DNA of 49,020 bases from an uncultured Pseudomonadota bacterium (GTDB lineage: Bacteria; Myxococcota_A; UBA796; SXON01), in contig CAISIK010000093.1 in NCBI GenBank assembly GCA_903885375.1, positions 1-49,020 of the forward strand, written 5' to 3'. Shown one piece after another: positions 39,638-48,542 of this stretch. Within the stretch, counting starts at the first letter, position 1; each line of letters starts with the position of its first letter. Both the position numbers and the translations under genes were made by a program. The notes under the pieces were generated by a model, which saw nothing but the letters and a program-made list of their open reading frames with translations, had not been told where the DNA came from and did no database searches.

Positions 39638-42226
39638 CTACCGCCAGTCGCCCACGATCACGAAGGGCGCCCAGAAGAAGGGGTTGGCGAAGCGGGGGTC
39701 GGCCATCAGCTTGCGCTGGGCGCCCGCCATCGCCGCGGCGAGGTCGAGTCCCTGCGCCAGGCCATCGTAGAAGGTGCTCATGAGCGCCATGGTGCCCTCG
39801 TCGGACACGCTCCAGAGCGACGCGATCAGCGTTTCCACGCCGGCCCGGCGGAACTGGCCGGCCAGCCCGTTCACCGCCATCGGCGGCTTGGTGGTGGCCA
39901 CGATGTCGCCGGGGAGCGCCGACTCGCACGCGGAGAGTACGACGAGGCGCGTGGCGCCGAGCCACACGCCGAGCCCGGGGATCTCGCGGTAGGCGAGCTG
40001 CCCCGCCTCGGCGGGGTACCCCGTGAGCACGATCAGGCTCTTGTCGGGGAAGGCGGCATCGAGCATGCCGTGCGTGGCGAGGTGCACGAGCGTGCGCCCC
40101 TTGCAGGCCGCGAAAACCGTCTCCCGCACCCCTTCCGGCCCCACGAGCACCCGCGCCTGCTTGAAGGTGTTGGCGATGGCCCGCACCTCGGCCTCCGCGC
40201 CCGGCAGCGTGCCGTCGGGGTTGCCCACGAGGAGCATCGCCTTGCCATCCACCTTGAACCGCTCGGCGGCGGTTCGGAGCGAGCCCACGTGGGTGACGGA
40301 CACCACGCCGGCCTTCTCCGCCAGCCACGCACCGCCGTACCGCAACATCCCGAAGGGGAGCTGCCGGAACACCCCGGTCGCGGAGACGACGACCGTCTGG
40401 GCCGTGGCCAGCTCCGTCGCCACGGGCGCCATGAGCCAGCCGCCCAGCTCCTCGCACTTCGTGCGGGTCCAGTCGAGGTCCCAGATGTCGACCGCCCGCA
40501 TGGAGCGGGCGAGCCCGTACACGGCCTTGTTCAGCTCGTTCGCGGTGACGGACACCTCGCGCACCACCAGCCGCTCGCGCCGGTACACGAGGAGCACGAG
40601 CTTCTGTGGCAGGCTCACCGCCTGCAGCACGATCACCCCCTCCGGGAGGTTTCCGCGTACGGCTTCGAGGTCCTCCGGGTCGGTGCGCACGAGCTCGGCG
40701 AAGTGCGGGTAGCTCGCGCGCAGCGTGTCGATCCGCGCCGAGAACTCCGACTGGAGCTGGCTGAGCTGCGTCCGCAAGGATTCGGCCTCCTCCGGCGAGG
40801 CGTCAGCGAGGGCGCGCTCCAGCCAGCTCTGGCGGTCGGCGAGCGCCCGGAGCTCGAGGCTCACGGTGTCGTCGGGGACGGGTGGCTCGTCGTGGTCGGC
40901 CAGCGCGAGGCGCTCCGCGGCCGCCGCGGCGCCGCGCATGTCGCCGCCCACGAGCCGCGCATCGAGGAGCGCCTCGTACACGCCGGCGTACTCCGCGCGG
41001 AACCCCTGGGCCTCGCTCTCGGTCAGCCCGCGGCGGGTGCGCTCGAGCGCATCGACCGCGCGGGTGAGCAGCGCCACCCCCTCCTCCCGGCGGCCGGCGG
41101 CCACCGCCATCCGCCCTTCGAGCGCATCCGCCCGCCAGCCCACGGTGCCGAGCCCGCCGGCCAGGCGACGCGCCTCGGCGAGCAGCGGGGCGGCGTCGCT
41201 GGGTGCCGACTGCCAGAGCAGGCCGGCGAGGTTCATCGCGGCGGTGGCGCGCACGCGGGGGTCGCGGGCCGCCGTGTACAGGCGGCGGTACTCGCCCACG
41301 TCGGGCGCGCCGAGGAGCGCACGCTGCAGCGCCACGGCCACGGCATCATCGGGGCGGCCCGCCGCCTCCAGCGCACGTTCGGCCTCCGCGTAGAGCTCGC
41401 GCGCCCGCGCGGCATCGCCCCGCCGGTGCGCGAGCGTGGCGAGGTTTGCGGTGACCGCCGCCCGGCGGCGCGGGTCCGGCGCCGCCTTCAGCGCGGACTC
41501 GTAGAGCGCGCCCGCCTGCACATCGAGGCCGAGCGCCTGCAGCACGATGCCGAGGTCGTTCCAGGCATCCACCTGCCCCATCGGGTTGCCGGCCGCCGCG
41601 AAGTGCGCCGGCGCCGCCTCCAACGCCACCCGCGCCTCGCGGAGCCGCCCCGCGCGGAGGTGGGCGAGCCCGCTGTTGGTGGCCACATCGCCCAGGCCGT
41701 TGCGGTCGCCGAGCGGCAGGAAGAGCGCACCGGCCGCCTCGAAGGCCCGGAGCGCATCGTCGGGTCGGCCCAGCCCCATGCGCGCGAGCCCGAGGTTGTT
41801 CGCGGCGGTGGCGGCCAGCGCCACGTCCTTGCCGGACTGGGCGCCGGCGAACGCCTCCCGGAAGGCCGCCTCCGCGCCTGCGAGCTCGCCCGCCCGCAGG
41901 AGCAGGAGCCCCCGGGTGTTCGCCACCGCGGGGACGAGCCGGCCCAACGCCTCGGCCTCGGCCAGTCGCGCTCGCCCCCGCGTCAGCTCCCCGCGCTCGC
42001 GGTGCGCCGACACCAACCGGATCAGGAGCTCCACCCGCCGCGTGGGGTCCTTCTCCACGGCGAGGGCAGCCTCCCACGCCGCGATGGCGGCCGCGAGGTC
42101 GCCCCGTTCCCAGGCCGCGGCGCCATCCTCGAGGCCGCCCGCCTCGGCCGGGATGGGCAGCGCGGCCACGGCGGCGAGGCCCGCCAGCATGAGGCAGAAG
42201 TCGCGGCGAGCGGGGTTGCGCGCCAT
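39638..42226 (-). CDS. Exported TPR-CHAT domain (caspase-like) protease
   Basis: This 862-residue protein begins with a hydrophobic signal that has a Tat-like twin Arg (NPARRDFCLMLAGLAAVAALP), so it is probably exported. Residues about 30-430 are tetratricopeptide-like repeats (AANNLGLARMGLGRPDDAL and similar). A coiled region follows at about 450-500. A CHAT domain is at about 540-860 with the catalytic dyad His719 in HLATHG and Cys767 in LSACES. CHAT proteins are caspase-like cysteine proteases, often activated through TPR partners. It is the last of four overlapping genes; ATG shares one base with the upstream TGA (a GTG one codon earlier is possible). A periplasmic location for a CHAT protease would be unusual. 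Confidence 0.85.
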   Translation of the reverse strand: MARNPARRDFCLMLAGLAAVAALPIPAEAGGLEDGAAAWERGDLAAAIAAWEAALAVEKDPTRRVELLIRLVSAHRERGELTRGRARLAEAEALGRLVPAVANTRGLLLLRAGELAGAEAAFREAFAGAQSGKDVALAATAANNLGLARMGLGRPDDALRAFEAAGALFLPLGDRNGLGDVATNSGLAHLRAGRLREARVALEAAPAHFAAAGNPMGQVDAWNDLGIVLQALGLDVQAGALYESALKAAPDPRRRAAVTANLATLAHRRGDAARARELYAEAERALEAAGRPDDAVAVALQRALLGAPDVGEYRRLYTAARDPRVRATAAMNLAGLLWQSAPSDAAPLLAEARRLAGGLGTVGWRADALEGRMAVAAGRREEGVALLTRAVDALERTRRGLTESEAQGFRAEYAGVYEALLDARLVGGDMRGAAAAAERLALADHDEPPVPDDTVSLELRALADRQSWLERALADASPEEAESLRTQLSQLQSEFSARIDTLRASYPHFAELVRTDPEDLEAVRGNLPEGVIVLQAVSLPQKLVLLVYRRERLVVREVSVTANELNKAVYGLARSMRAVDIWDLDWTRTKCEELGGWLMAPVATELATAQTVVVSATGVFRQLPFGMLRYGGAWLAEKAGVVSVTHVGSLRTAAERFKVDGKAMLLVGNPDGTLPGAEAEVRAIANTFKQARVLVGPEGVRETVFAACKGRTLVHLATHGMLDAAFPDKSLIVLTGYPAEAGQLAYREIPGLGVWLGATRLVVLSACESALPGDIVATTKPPMAVNGLAGQFRRAGVETLIASLWSVSDEGTMALMSTFYDGLAQGLDLAAAMAGAQRKLMADPRFANPFFWAPFVIVGDWR

Positions 42227-42891
42227 CACAGCTTCAACGAGGCCAGTTGGGCTTGCGCTTCGTCGAGCCGGGGGTCGGCCAGGAGCGCCCGCTCAAAGCT
42301 CTCCCGCGCGCGCGGAAGCTCGTGGTTGTCGAGCGCGATGAGCCCCTCCGAGAGCGCCATCACCGCGTCGAGCGGCTTGGCCCCCACGGCGGCCGCGAGG
42401 CGCTCGGGCAGCGCCGCCACCGCGCCCGGCACGAGCTGTCCCAGCCGATCGCGGAAGCTCGCCGCCACCCGCCGCTCCAGGTCGAACAGGTCGCCGACCG
42501 CCCCGTTCTGGCCGAAGGCGTGGACGATCTCCCCCGTCTCCACCCGCACCAGCCGGGCATCCACCCGCAGCGTGCCCCCGAGGGAGAAGTACGAGCCCAG
42601 CACGAGGTACTCGGCGCCGAGGAGCTTTCCCACCTTCGCGGAGGTGTCCTTGTCCACCACCGCGCTGTGCCCGAGCTTGAGCTCGTCGAGCACCGACTGG
42701 AGCTGCACGCGCTCCACGACCTTCGCGCCGCCGGCCCCCACGAGGTCGGTGGTCATCATCTGCGACAGGCCCACCTTGAGCGGCTCGAGCTCCGGGTTCC
42801 CCTGGTTCTGGAAATAGAGCACGGCCACCGACCCCGGGCCGGCGAGCGCCTGGCCCACGAGGAGGAGGAGGGAGAAGAGCGCGGTGATCAT
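42226..42891 (-). CDS. Exported CsgG/FlgO-like protein with C-terminal TPR-like part
   Basis: This 221-residue protein has a signal peptide (MITALFSLLLLVGQALA). An alpha/beta domain follows at about 20-140 (SVAVLYFQNQG, LSQMMTTDLV, VVERVQLQSVLDELKLG, LLGAEYLVLGSYF, VDARLVRVETGEIV) that matches the CsgG/FlgO/TolB-N type domains of outer-membrane and periplasmic proteins. The last 60 residues form helix pairs like one TPR (LIALDNHELPRARESFERAL). It starts inside the CHASE2 stop (ATGA) and ends at the CHAT start, so it is probably an assembly or adaptor part of the same system. Its precise role is unknown. Confidence 0.75.
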   Translation of the reverse strand: MITALFSLLLLVGQALAGPGSVAVLYFQNQGNPELEPLKVGLSQMMTTDLVGAGGAKVVERVQLQSVLDELKLGHSAVVDKDTSAKVGKLLGAEYLVLGSYFSLGGTLRVDARLVRVETGEIVHAFGQNGAVGDLFDLERRVAASFRDRLGQLVPGAVAALPERLAAAVGAKPLDAVMALSEGLIALDNHELPRARESFERALLADPRLDEAQAQLASLKL

Positions 42892-44231
42892 GCGGCCTCC
42901 GAGCTGCGGGCGTACACGTGCACGGCCACCAGCGCGGAGGCCACCAGCGCGAGCGCCGGGGCCACGTCCACCACGAGGCCGTCGAAGGTGTGGAAGGTGG
43001 AGATTCCGCCGGCCATGAGCGCGACGCACACGCTGACCCAGCTCACGAGGTGCCCCACGCCGGCTCGCCGGCCGGTCAGGACCACCATCATGGCGAGCAG
43101 GCCGGCCGGCACCCACGTCCACACGCCGCCCACCCGGCGCACGTGCCGCCCGGTGAGCAGCGTGTCGATCACCTGGGCGTGCACCCGCGGCCCGCTCATG
43201 TCCGCGTGGATCATCGTCGGGAAGGAGAAGGGGGTCACGAACTGGTCATCGGCGCCGGCGTCCACCCGGCCGACCACCACCACCTTGCCGCGCACCTGCG
43301 CCGCCACGTCTTCCGGAACGGACACGGGCAGCTCAAGGCCGAGGGTGCGCGCCAGCGCGGACTCCGCGAGGCTGCGGAGCACCCGGGCGGCGCTCACGGC
43401 GGGGATGTGGTCGCCGCCCTCGCGCCCGCGGAAGTTCACGGGGAGTCCTTCGTGGAGGAAGCCCGGCGTAGGCGGGAGCCCGAAAACGCTCGTGTCGGAC
43501 GTGCACTGCAGGGGCTCGCCACCGCACCGCGCGGCGAGGGCGCTGGCCAGCGCGGAGGGCGCATCGCTGCTGCGCTGGAGCCAGGCCGCGGCGAGCGCGA
43601 TGGAGGGCTCGGGCGCCCCGTCGTCCTGGAAGGCGCCCACCAGGCCGGTCGGAAAGGGCCCGCTCAACCGGGCGCGCGCCACCCGGGTGGCCAGCGGAAC
43701 CGCGCGCACCAGCAGCGCCTCCGAGAACAGCGTCTGCTCCTCGAGCCCGAGGTTCGCGTAGGCCGGCACGCCCACCTCCGCGAGCACGGACGCGGGCGAG
43801 AAGGGCGTGGCGCCATCGGCCCGCCCCGGCGAGAACCGTTCGGCCACAACCACGCGCCCGTGCGCCTGCACCGCTCGCACGAGCGCTTCATCGCCCTCGG
43901 CGGGCTGGTCGGTGAGCACGTCGATCACGACGACCCGCGCGCCCGCGGCCGTGAGGAAGCGCACGAGCTCGGCGAGCAGGCCCCGGGGGGTGGTGGCCGG
44001 CTCGGGATCGTAGGGGTTCCAGAGGTAGAAGGACTCCTCGTCGATCGAGAGGAGGGTGACCTCCCCGCTCACCGGCGCGCTCTGCCGGAAGCGCATGTAC
44101 ACGTCGTCCACGCGGCCGCCGAGAACCACGAAGGCGAGCGCGCCGAGCGCCGCCGCGGCGAGCACGTTCACCACGATCTCGTTCGCGACGTCGTGGGAGA
44201 GCCGGCTGAGGTTGCGCCGCAGGTTGCTCAC
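42888..44231 (-). CDS. Stand-alone CHASE2 domain membrane protein
   Basis: This 447-residue protein has one N-terminal membrane helix (about 20-40), a large extracytoplasmic CHASE2 domain (about 45-350: LLSIDEESFYLWNP, ARVVVIDVL, PVNFRG, GKVVVVGRVDAGADDQFVTP), and three C-terminal membrane helices (about 365-440). CHASE2 normally precedes a cyclase, diguanylate cyclase, kinase or CHAT output domain; here there is no output domain, and the protein ends soon after the last helix. The GTG start overlaps the upstream stop (GTGA). It is probably the sensor of the four-gene operon, signalling to the CHAT protease through separate proteins. Confidence 0.85.
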   Translation of the reverse strand: MSNLRRNLSRLSHDVANEIVVNVLAAAALGALAFVVLGGRVDDVYMRFRQSAPVSGEVTLLSIDEESFYLWNPYDPEPATTPRGLLAELVRFLTAAGARVVVIDVLTDQPAEGDEALVRAVQAHGRVVVAERFSPGRADGATPFSPASVLAEVGVPAYANLGLEEQTLFSEALLVRAVPLATRVARARLSGPFPTGLVGAFQDDGAPEPSIALAAAWLQRSSDAPSALASALAARCGGEPLQCTSDTSVFGLPPTPGFLHEGLPVNFRGREGGDHIPAVSAARVLRSLAESALARTLGLELPVSVPEDVAAQVRGKVVVVGRVDAGADDQFVTPFSFPTMIHADMSGPRVHAQVIDTLLTGRHVRRVGGVWTWVPAGLLAMMVVLTGRRAGVGHLVSWVSVCVALMAGGISTFHTFDGLVVDVAPALALVASALVAVHVYARSSEAA

Positions 44232-44977
44232 GGCGCAACGCCGGCGAGCACCTCGTACTGGTGGAGCATCTCGGTGAGGCCGGCCGCCTCGAGGGTGGTG
44301 AGCGCGTCGGTCTGGTAGCCGGCGAGGAAGAGGGCGCCAGCGGTGGCGGCGGCCCGATCCTGGGGCGAGGCCATCGTGTCGAGCGCGAGGCCGGCGAGGA
44401 GCGCATCGGCCTCGGCGCGCGGCGCCACGTGGAAGGTGCGCTCGGTGCCGCCGACCGTGACCGCGTAGGTGCTGGGGCCCAGCGGCGCACCCGTGTAGGG
44501 CACGGTTCCGGTTCCCGCCGCCGACCACCCGGCGCTGTCGGCCCGCAGGTCGACCAGCAGCACGGGCTGCTCGCCGCACTCCGCGCACCGCCACCGCACC
44601 TCGGTGAGCGTGAGCAGCTGCGAGTTCGGCACCGGCCGCACGATCGAGGGCCCCGCCCCCCGCGCCGCTCCCGCCGACACGAGCGTGGTGCGCTTCTCAA
44701 GCAGGGCGCCCACCCGATCGCTCGCGTTGGCCGTGACCTTGAACGCCGCCGGGTCGACGACCTTCGGACCGTCCACCGCGAACGCGCCCCCCTGCCGCAA
44801 CAGCACCACGTGGGCGCCCGCCGCGAGGTCGAGCGACTGCGCGCCGCTGAGCAGGAAGGGCGGGGCCGGCGCGGGCGTGCGCTTGGCACCCTCGACCACG
44901 GTGACCCCGCCGCGCACCATCGTCACCATCGCGGGGGCCGGGTCGGCCGCCATCGCGAGAGGAAGGAACAGGAACAT
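44228..44977 (-). CDS. Exported FecR-like protein, first gene of the CHASE2-CHAT operon
   Basis: This 249-residue protein has a short signal peptide (MFLFLPLAMAAD). The start of the mature part is like FecR domains, which appear in CHASE2 and cell-envelope stress loci (VTMVRGGVTVVEG, LLSGAQSLDLAAGAHVVLLRQGG). A Cys pair (RWRCAECGE) lies in the middle. The region at about 130-175 is beta-rich (VLLVDLRADSAGW) and the C-terminal 70 residues are helical. The FecR assignment is by pattern and needs a profile search. No anti-sigma or sigma factor is adjacent. An 86-base gap upstream contains the end of another operon and probably this operon's promoter. Confidence 0.6.
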   Translation of the reverse strand: MFLFLPLAMAADPAPAMVTMVRGGVTVVEGAKRTPAPAPPFLLSGAQSLDLAAGAHVVLLRQGGAFAVDGPKVVDPAAFKVTANASDRVGALLEKRTTLVSAGAARGAGPSIVRPVPNSQLLTLTEVRWRCAECGEQPVLLVDLRADSAGWSAAGTGTVPYTGAPLGPSTYAVTVGGTERTFHVAPRAEADALLAGLALDTMASPQDRAAATAGALFLAGYQTDALTTLEAAGLTEMLHQYEVLAGVAP

Positions 44978-45000
44978 CCCAACGGTCTATCCAGAAAGTG

Positions 45001-45017
45001 AGGCGGCGGCGCCGCCT
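45001..45017 (-). terminator. Possible terminator hairpin after the PI-PLC-like gene
   Basis: AGGCGGC and GCCGCCT form a 7-base stem with a GGC loop. On the minus strand it is followed by CACTTTC. It lies between the PI-PLC-like gene and the CHASE2-CHAT operon. Confidence 0.35.
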
Positions 45018-45063
45018 GTTCCCGAGCGGCCCAGCCCGGTTCAACCGCGTGCCGCCCCCCGAC

Positions 45064-46056
45064 TCAGCGAACGAACGCCGGATCTTCGATCGCGAGCGAG
45101 GTGCACTCCACCGGCGCGATGACCGGATTGCAGCGGCTCGGCGTTCCCCCGGGCATCTCCACGACGTAGCCGGTGTCGGGGTAGGGCACGGGAAAGTCGG
45201 TGCTCACGAAGTGCGCGCCGCTCGCCAACGCCGCCTCGCGGCCCGACGTGTCGTTCGCGCGCGCCTCGGTCCCATCGGAGTCGGAGCGGGTGCGCACGAG
45301 GTGCCCGGCCGCGAGCGCCGCCGTGATCGTGTCGATGTCGGCCTTCGGGTCGTTGATGCTCGAAACCGCGCCCACGGACAGCGCGAGGTTGCCGTGCGCA
45401 TCGGGGAATACCGCCCGCCCTTCCGTGGTGCGGTCGCCGTCGGTGTAGGCCTGCCGGAAGTCATCGCCCGTGTGGAGCACGAACATCGCCTTTCCGCGCG
45501 ACTCCCCGAGGGTGGGCCAGCCCTCCGCCGTGAGCCCCTCGGCCACCGAGTCGTAGCCGCGCTGGACGTCGTCCGGCGACAGCCGCCGCTCGTCCGGCCA
45601 GGCCGCCTGCACCTGGGCGTCGATCGCCGCGAGGAGCGGCATCACCGTGGCCTCGTCGAAGTCATCCTTCACCTCCAGCAGGGTGAGGAAGGGGTGGTGG
45701 GCGGGGTTCTCGTCGCTCCAGCCGCGCATGACCGCGAGACACTCGCTCAGGCTGGTGCAGGAGCTCGTGTCGTCCACCAGCGGGATGTGGTAGACGTCGA
45801 ACTCGCCGAGATCGGCGTTGTACCAAATGTCCAGCTCGAACTGCCTCACGCCCTCCGCGCCGAGCTGCTCGTCGAGCGGGGCGTGTTCGTAGTCCCAGGG
45901 GTCGGCCGTGACCCCCGGAGTGCGCATGTGGTAGCTGTTGTGCGTGCCCACGGCCTGCAGGTGGTTCACCCGCAGCACATCGTCGAGCGGGTAGGACCAT
46001 TCGATCGCCGAGTCTTCCGGCTCGACTTCGGCGCACGCGAGCAGCAACAGCAGCAT
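45064..46056 (-). CDS. Secreted lipoprotein of the Ca2+-dependent phosphoinositide phospholipase C-like family
   Basis: This 330-residue protein has a minimal lipoprotein signal (MLLLLLAC). The TIM-barrel features of PI-PLC-C1-type proteins are visible: AVGTHNSYHM (catalytic His), FELDIWYN, FDVYHIPLVDDTSSC, FLTLLEVKDD, and GKAMFVLHTGDD. The family cleaves phosphoinositides or related glycerophospholipids in a calcium-dependent way; the substrate here is unknown and may be a host, prey or self lipid. A longer start at 46122 would add 22 Arg-rich residues; the shorter start keeps a normal lipoprotein signal. It follows PriA with an 82-base gap. Confidence 0.82.
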   Translation of the reverse strand: MLLLLLACAEVEPEDSAIEWSYPLDDVLRVNHLQAVGTHNSYHMRTPGVTADPWDYEHAPLDEQLGAEGVRQFELDIWYNADLGEFDVYHIPLVDDTSSCTSLSECLAVMRGWSDENPAHHPFLTLLEVKDDFDEATVMPLLAAIDAQVQAAWPDERRLSPDDVQRGYDSVAEGLTAEGWPTLGESRGKAMFVLHTGDDFRQAYTDGDRTTEGRAVFPDAHGNLALSVGAVSSINDPKADIDTITAALAAGHLVRTRSDSDGTEARANDTSGREAALASGAHFVSTDFPVPYPDTGYVVEMPGGTPSRCNPVIAPVECTSLAIEDPAFVR

Positions 46057-46138
46057 TCGTGCCCGGTAATTCAGGGCGATGCGGCGCGCCCGGCAGCGGG
46101 GGTCACGGGAGCCGGACCGCATCGCAGCGCGTGTGCAC

Positions 46139-48475
46139 CTACATCATCGACCGCGGATCGACGTCCACGATGCGGCGCACCCCCGGCTCCACCCGCCAGG
46201 CAGCCCGACTGGCCGCGAGGAAGGCCCGGAAAGCCGGACGGTCCTTGCCGCGCAGCACCACCTGGAAGCGCCAGCGACCCACCAGACGCGGCAGCGGCGC
46301 CGGGGCCGGGCCAAGCACATCCACCCCGGCGAACCGGTGCGCGAGCTGCCGGCTCTCCGCCACGAAGCGCCCCGCCGCCGCGCTGGCCGACCCCCGATCG
46401 GCCGCCTCGATCCGCACCAGCACGAGCGAGCTGTAGGGCGGGTAGGCGAGCATCCCGCGCAGGGGGAGCTCGCCATCGGCGAAGGACGCCATGTTGCCCA
46501 CCGCGGAGAACACCGGGTGATCGGGGTGCCCCGTCTGCACGAAAACGCGCCCCGGACGATCGCCCCGCCCGGCGCGGCCACAAAGCTGCGTGACGAGGCT
46601 CCATGTGCGCTCCGCGCTCCGGAAGTCCGGCATGCCGAGTACATGGTCGGCCCCGAGCACCGCCGCCACCGTGACGTTCGGGAAGTCGTGCCCCTTGGCC
46701 ACGAGCTGCGTGCCCACGAGGAGCCGCGTGCGGCCCTCGCGGAAGTCGGCGAGGATGCGGGCGTGCGCGCCCTTGCCGCGGGTGGTGTCGGCATCCATCC
46801 GGCCGATCGGCACCCCGGGAAAGAGCTCGGTCAGCTGCGCCTCGATCCGCTCCGTGCCGCGGCCGAAGAGCGAGAGCGGCACCGCGCACTGGGGACACTC
46901 ACCGGGGAAGGCCCGGTGGAAGCCGCAGTAGTGACAGCTCATGCGGTTGATGGCCTGGTGCAGCACCAGCGCCACGCCGCAGCTGGGGCAGTCGTAGCAG
47001 CCGCCGCAGCTCGAACACTCCACGAAGGTGGCGAAGCCCCGGCGGTTGTAGAGGAGGATGGCCTGCTCCCCCACCGCGAGGGCCCCCTCGATGGCGCCGT
47101 ACACCTCCGGCGAGAGGAGCGGCGCCTCGCCCTTGCCGGCGCGTGAGAGCGCCCGCATGTCGACCACCTCGAGCGTGGGCACGGGGGCCGGGGTGGCCCG
47201 CTCCAACAGCTGGAGCAGGCGGTAGCGGCCCGCCTGCACGTTGCGCCAGCTCTCCAGCGAGGGGGTGGCCGAACCGAGCACGCAGGGGCACCCCGCCTTC
47301 GCCGCGCGGACGACCGCCACATCGCGCCCGTGGTACCGCACGCCCTCATCCTGCTTGTAGGAGTCGTCGTGCTCCTCGTCGACCACCACGAGCCCGAGCG
47401 CCCGGAACGGCGCGAACACCGCGCTCCGCGCCCCCACCACGACGTCGGCCGCGCCGCTGCGCACGCGCCGCCATTCCCGCAGCTTCTCGCCCGCCGCGAG
47501 CCCGCTGTGGAGCACCGCCACGCGCCCCGGGAACCGCCCCTCGAAGCGCGCGCAGAGCTGCGGGGTCAGCGCGATCTCCGGCACCAACACCAGCACCTGC
47601 TGCCCGCGCGCCAACGCCGCCGAGGCCAGCGCCAGGTACACCTCTGTCTTGCCCGCGCCGGTGACCCCGTGGAGCAGCCACGTGCCCGCGCCGGCGACCG
47701 CCTCGACCGCCTCGCGCTGCGCCGCGTTGAGCGGCGGAGGGGCGGTGGGCGCCTCCGCCGGCACCACTGCGCCCGTCCGCTCGCGGGTCACCTTGCGGGC
47801 CAGGCCGTTCTTCACCAGCGTGGCCACGACCGCCGCCGGCAGCTCGGCCAGCCGCGCCGGCAGCCGCGCCAGCACCTCGCGCCCCTTCGCCGTGGCCCCT
47901 CCATCGGCCCACCCCTCCGCCGCCTCCACCCACAGCTCCTCATCCCGCACGCCCGCCACCGTGACGTCGGTGCCCACCGCGAGCCCCGCCTGCACCAGCG
48001 AGGCCAGCACCGCCGGCAAATCCGCCACCTCCTCGTGCAGGCGCCGCTCCAGCGCCGCGCGTGTGAGCCCTGGCCGCGACACGATCTCGCGCAGGAGGCT
48101 GCCCCGCGCCCCCTCCGGCGGATCGACCGCGAGCCGCTCCACCCCCTCCGGGGTGGCCGCGAAGGTACGCCGCGTGGTGGCGCCATTGTCGGTAGGCGTG
48201 GCGGTGGAGATGACCTCGCCGAGGGGGGCGAGGTAGTACTCGGCGAGCCAGCGGTAGAGTGCCAGCTGCTCGGGCGTGAACGCCAGCTCGCCGGGAAGCA
48301 CCGCGCGGAGCGGCTTCAGCTCGACCCCATCGGGCGCCTCGCCTTCGCCGACCACCCAGCCGGTGAGCTCGCGCTTGCCGTAGGGCACGACCACGCACGT
48401 GCCGACTGGCAGGGGGCGAGGCGCCACCCAGCTGAACCGCCCGAAAACGGGCAACGGCACCGCCACCTCGACCAC
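46139..48475 (-). CDS. priA: Primosomal protein N' (PriA helicase)
   Basis: This protein of about 778 residues has the PriA layout: an N-terminal 3'-DNA-binding domain (VEVAVPLPVFGRFSW, GTCVVVPYGKRELTGW), a winged-helix segment, and a helicase core with Walker A GVTGAGKT, DEEH and GSATPS. The zinc-binding insertion has ECSSCGGCYDCPSCG and CHYCG, ECPQC. The C-terminal motifs are GTQLVAKGHDFPNV and QLCGRAGRG. It reloads the replisome at stalled forks. The frame starts at TTG 48478 or GTG 48475, with GGGAGG 6 or 9 bases upstream; GTG was preferred. It is followed by an unrelated lipoprotein gene and is divergent from the RRM gene. Confidence 0.95.
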   Translation of the reverse strand: MVEVAVPLPVFGRFSWVAPRPLPVGTCVVVPYGKRELTGWVVGEGEAPDGVELKPLRAVLPGELAFTPEQLALYRWLAEYYLAPLGEVISTATPTDNGATTRRTFAATPEGVERLAVDPPEGARGSLLREIVSRPGLTRAALERRLHEEVADLPAVLASLVQAGLAVGTDVTVAGVRDEELWVEAAEGWADGGATAKGREVLARLPARLAELPAAVVATLVKNGLARKVTRERTGAVVPAEAPTAPPPLNAAQREAVEAVAGAGTWLLHGVTGAGKTEVYLALASAALARGQQVLVLVPEIALTPQLCARFEGRFPGRVAVLHSGLAAGEKLREWRRVRSGAADVVVGARSAVFAPFRALGLVVVDEEHDDSYKQDEGVRYHGRDVAVVRAAKAGCPCVLGSATPSLESWRNVQAGRYRLLQLLERATPAPVPTLEVVDMRALSRAGKGEAPLLSPEVYGAIEGALAVGEQAILLYNRRGFATFVECSSCGGCYDCPSCGVALVLHQAINRMSCHYCGFHRAFPGECPQCAVPLSLFGRGTERIEAQLTELFPGVPIGRMDADTTRGKGAHARILADFREGRTRLLVGTQLVAKGHDFPNVTVAAVLGADHVLGMPDFRSAERTWSLVTQLCGRAGRGDRPGRVFVQTGHPDHPVFSAVGNMASFADGELPLRGMLAYPPYSSLVLVRIEAADRGSASAAAGRFVAESRQLAHRFAGVDVLGPAPAPLPRLVGRWRFQVVLRGKDRPAFRAFLAASRAAWRVEPGVRRIVDVDPRSMM

Positions 48476-48542
48476 CAACGCCAGCCTCCCACCCCTTCCG
48501 GGACCCTTCCGCTATCCACCTCCCACACCAGAATTTGGTCGA

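Noticed and set aside
39638..42226. TPR array considered as a CRISPR-like or DNA tandem repeat
   Set aside because: The repeats are protein-level and degenerate at DNA level, with no conserved spacers.
40070..42817. A 915-codon rightward frame antisense to the CHAT operon
   Set aside because: Shadow composition without domains; the leftward strand has TPR, CHAT and CsgG-like signatures.
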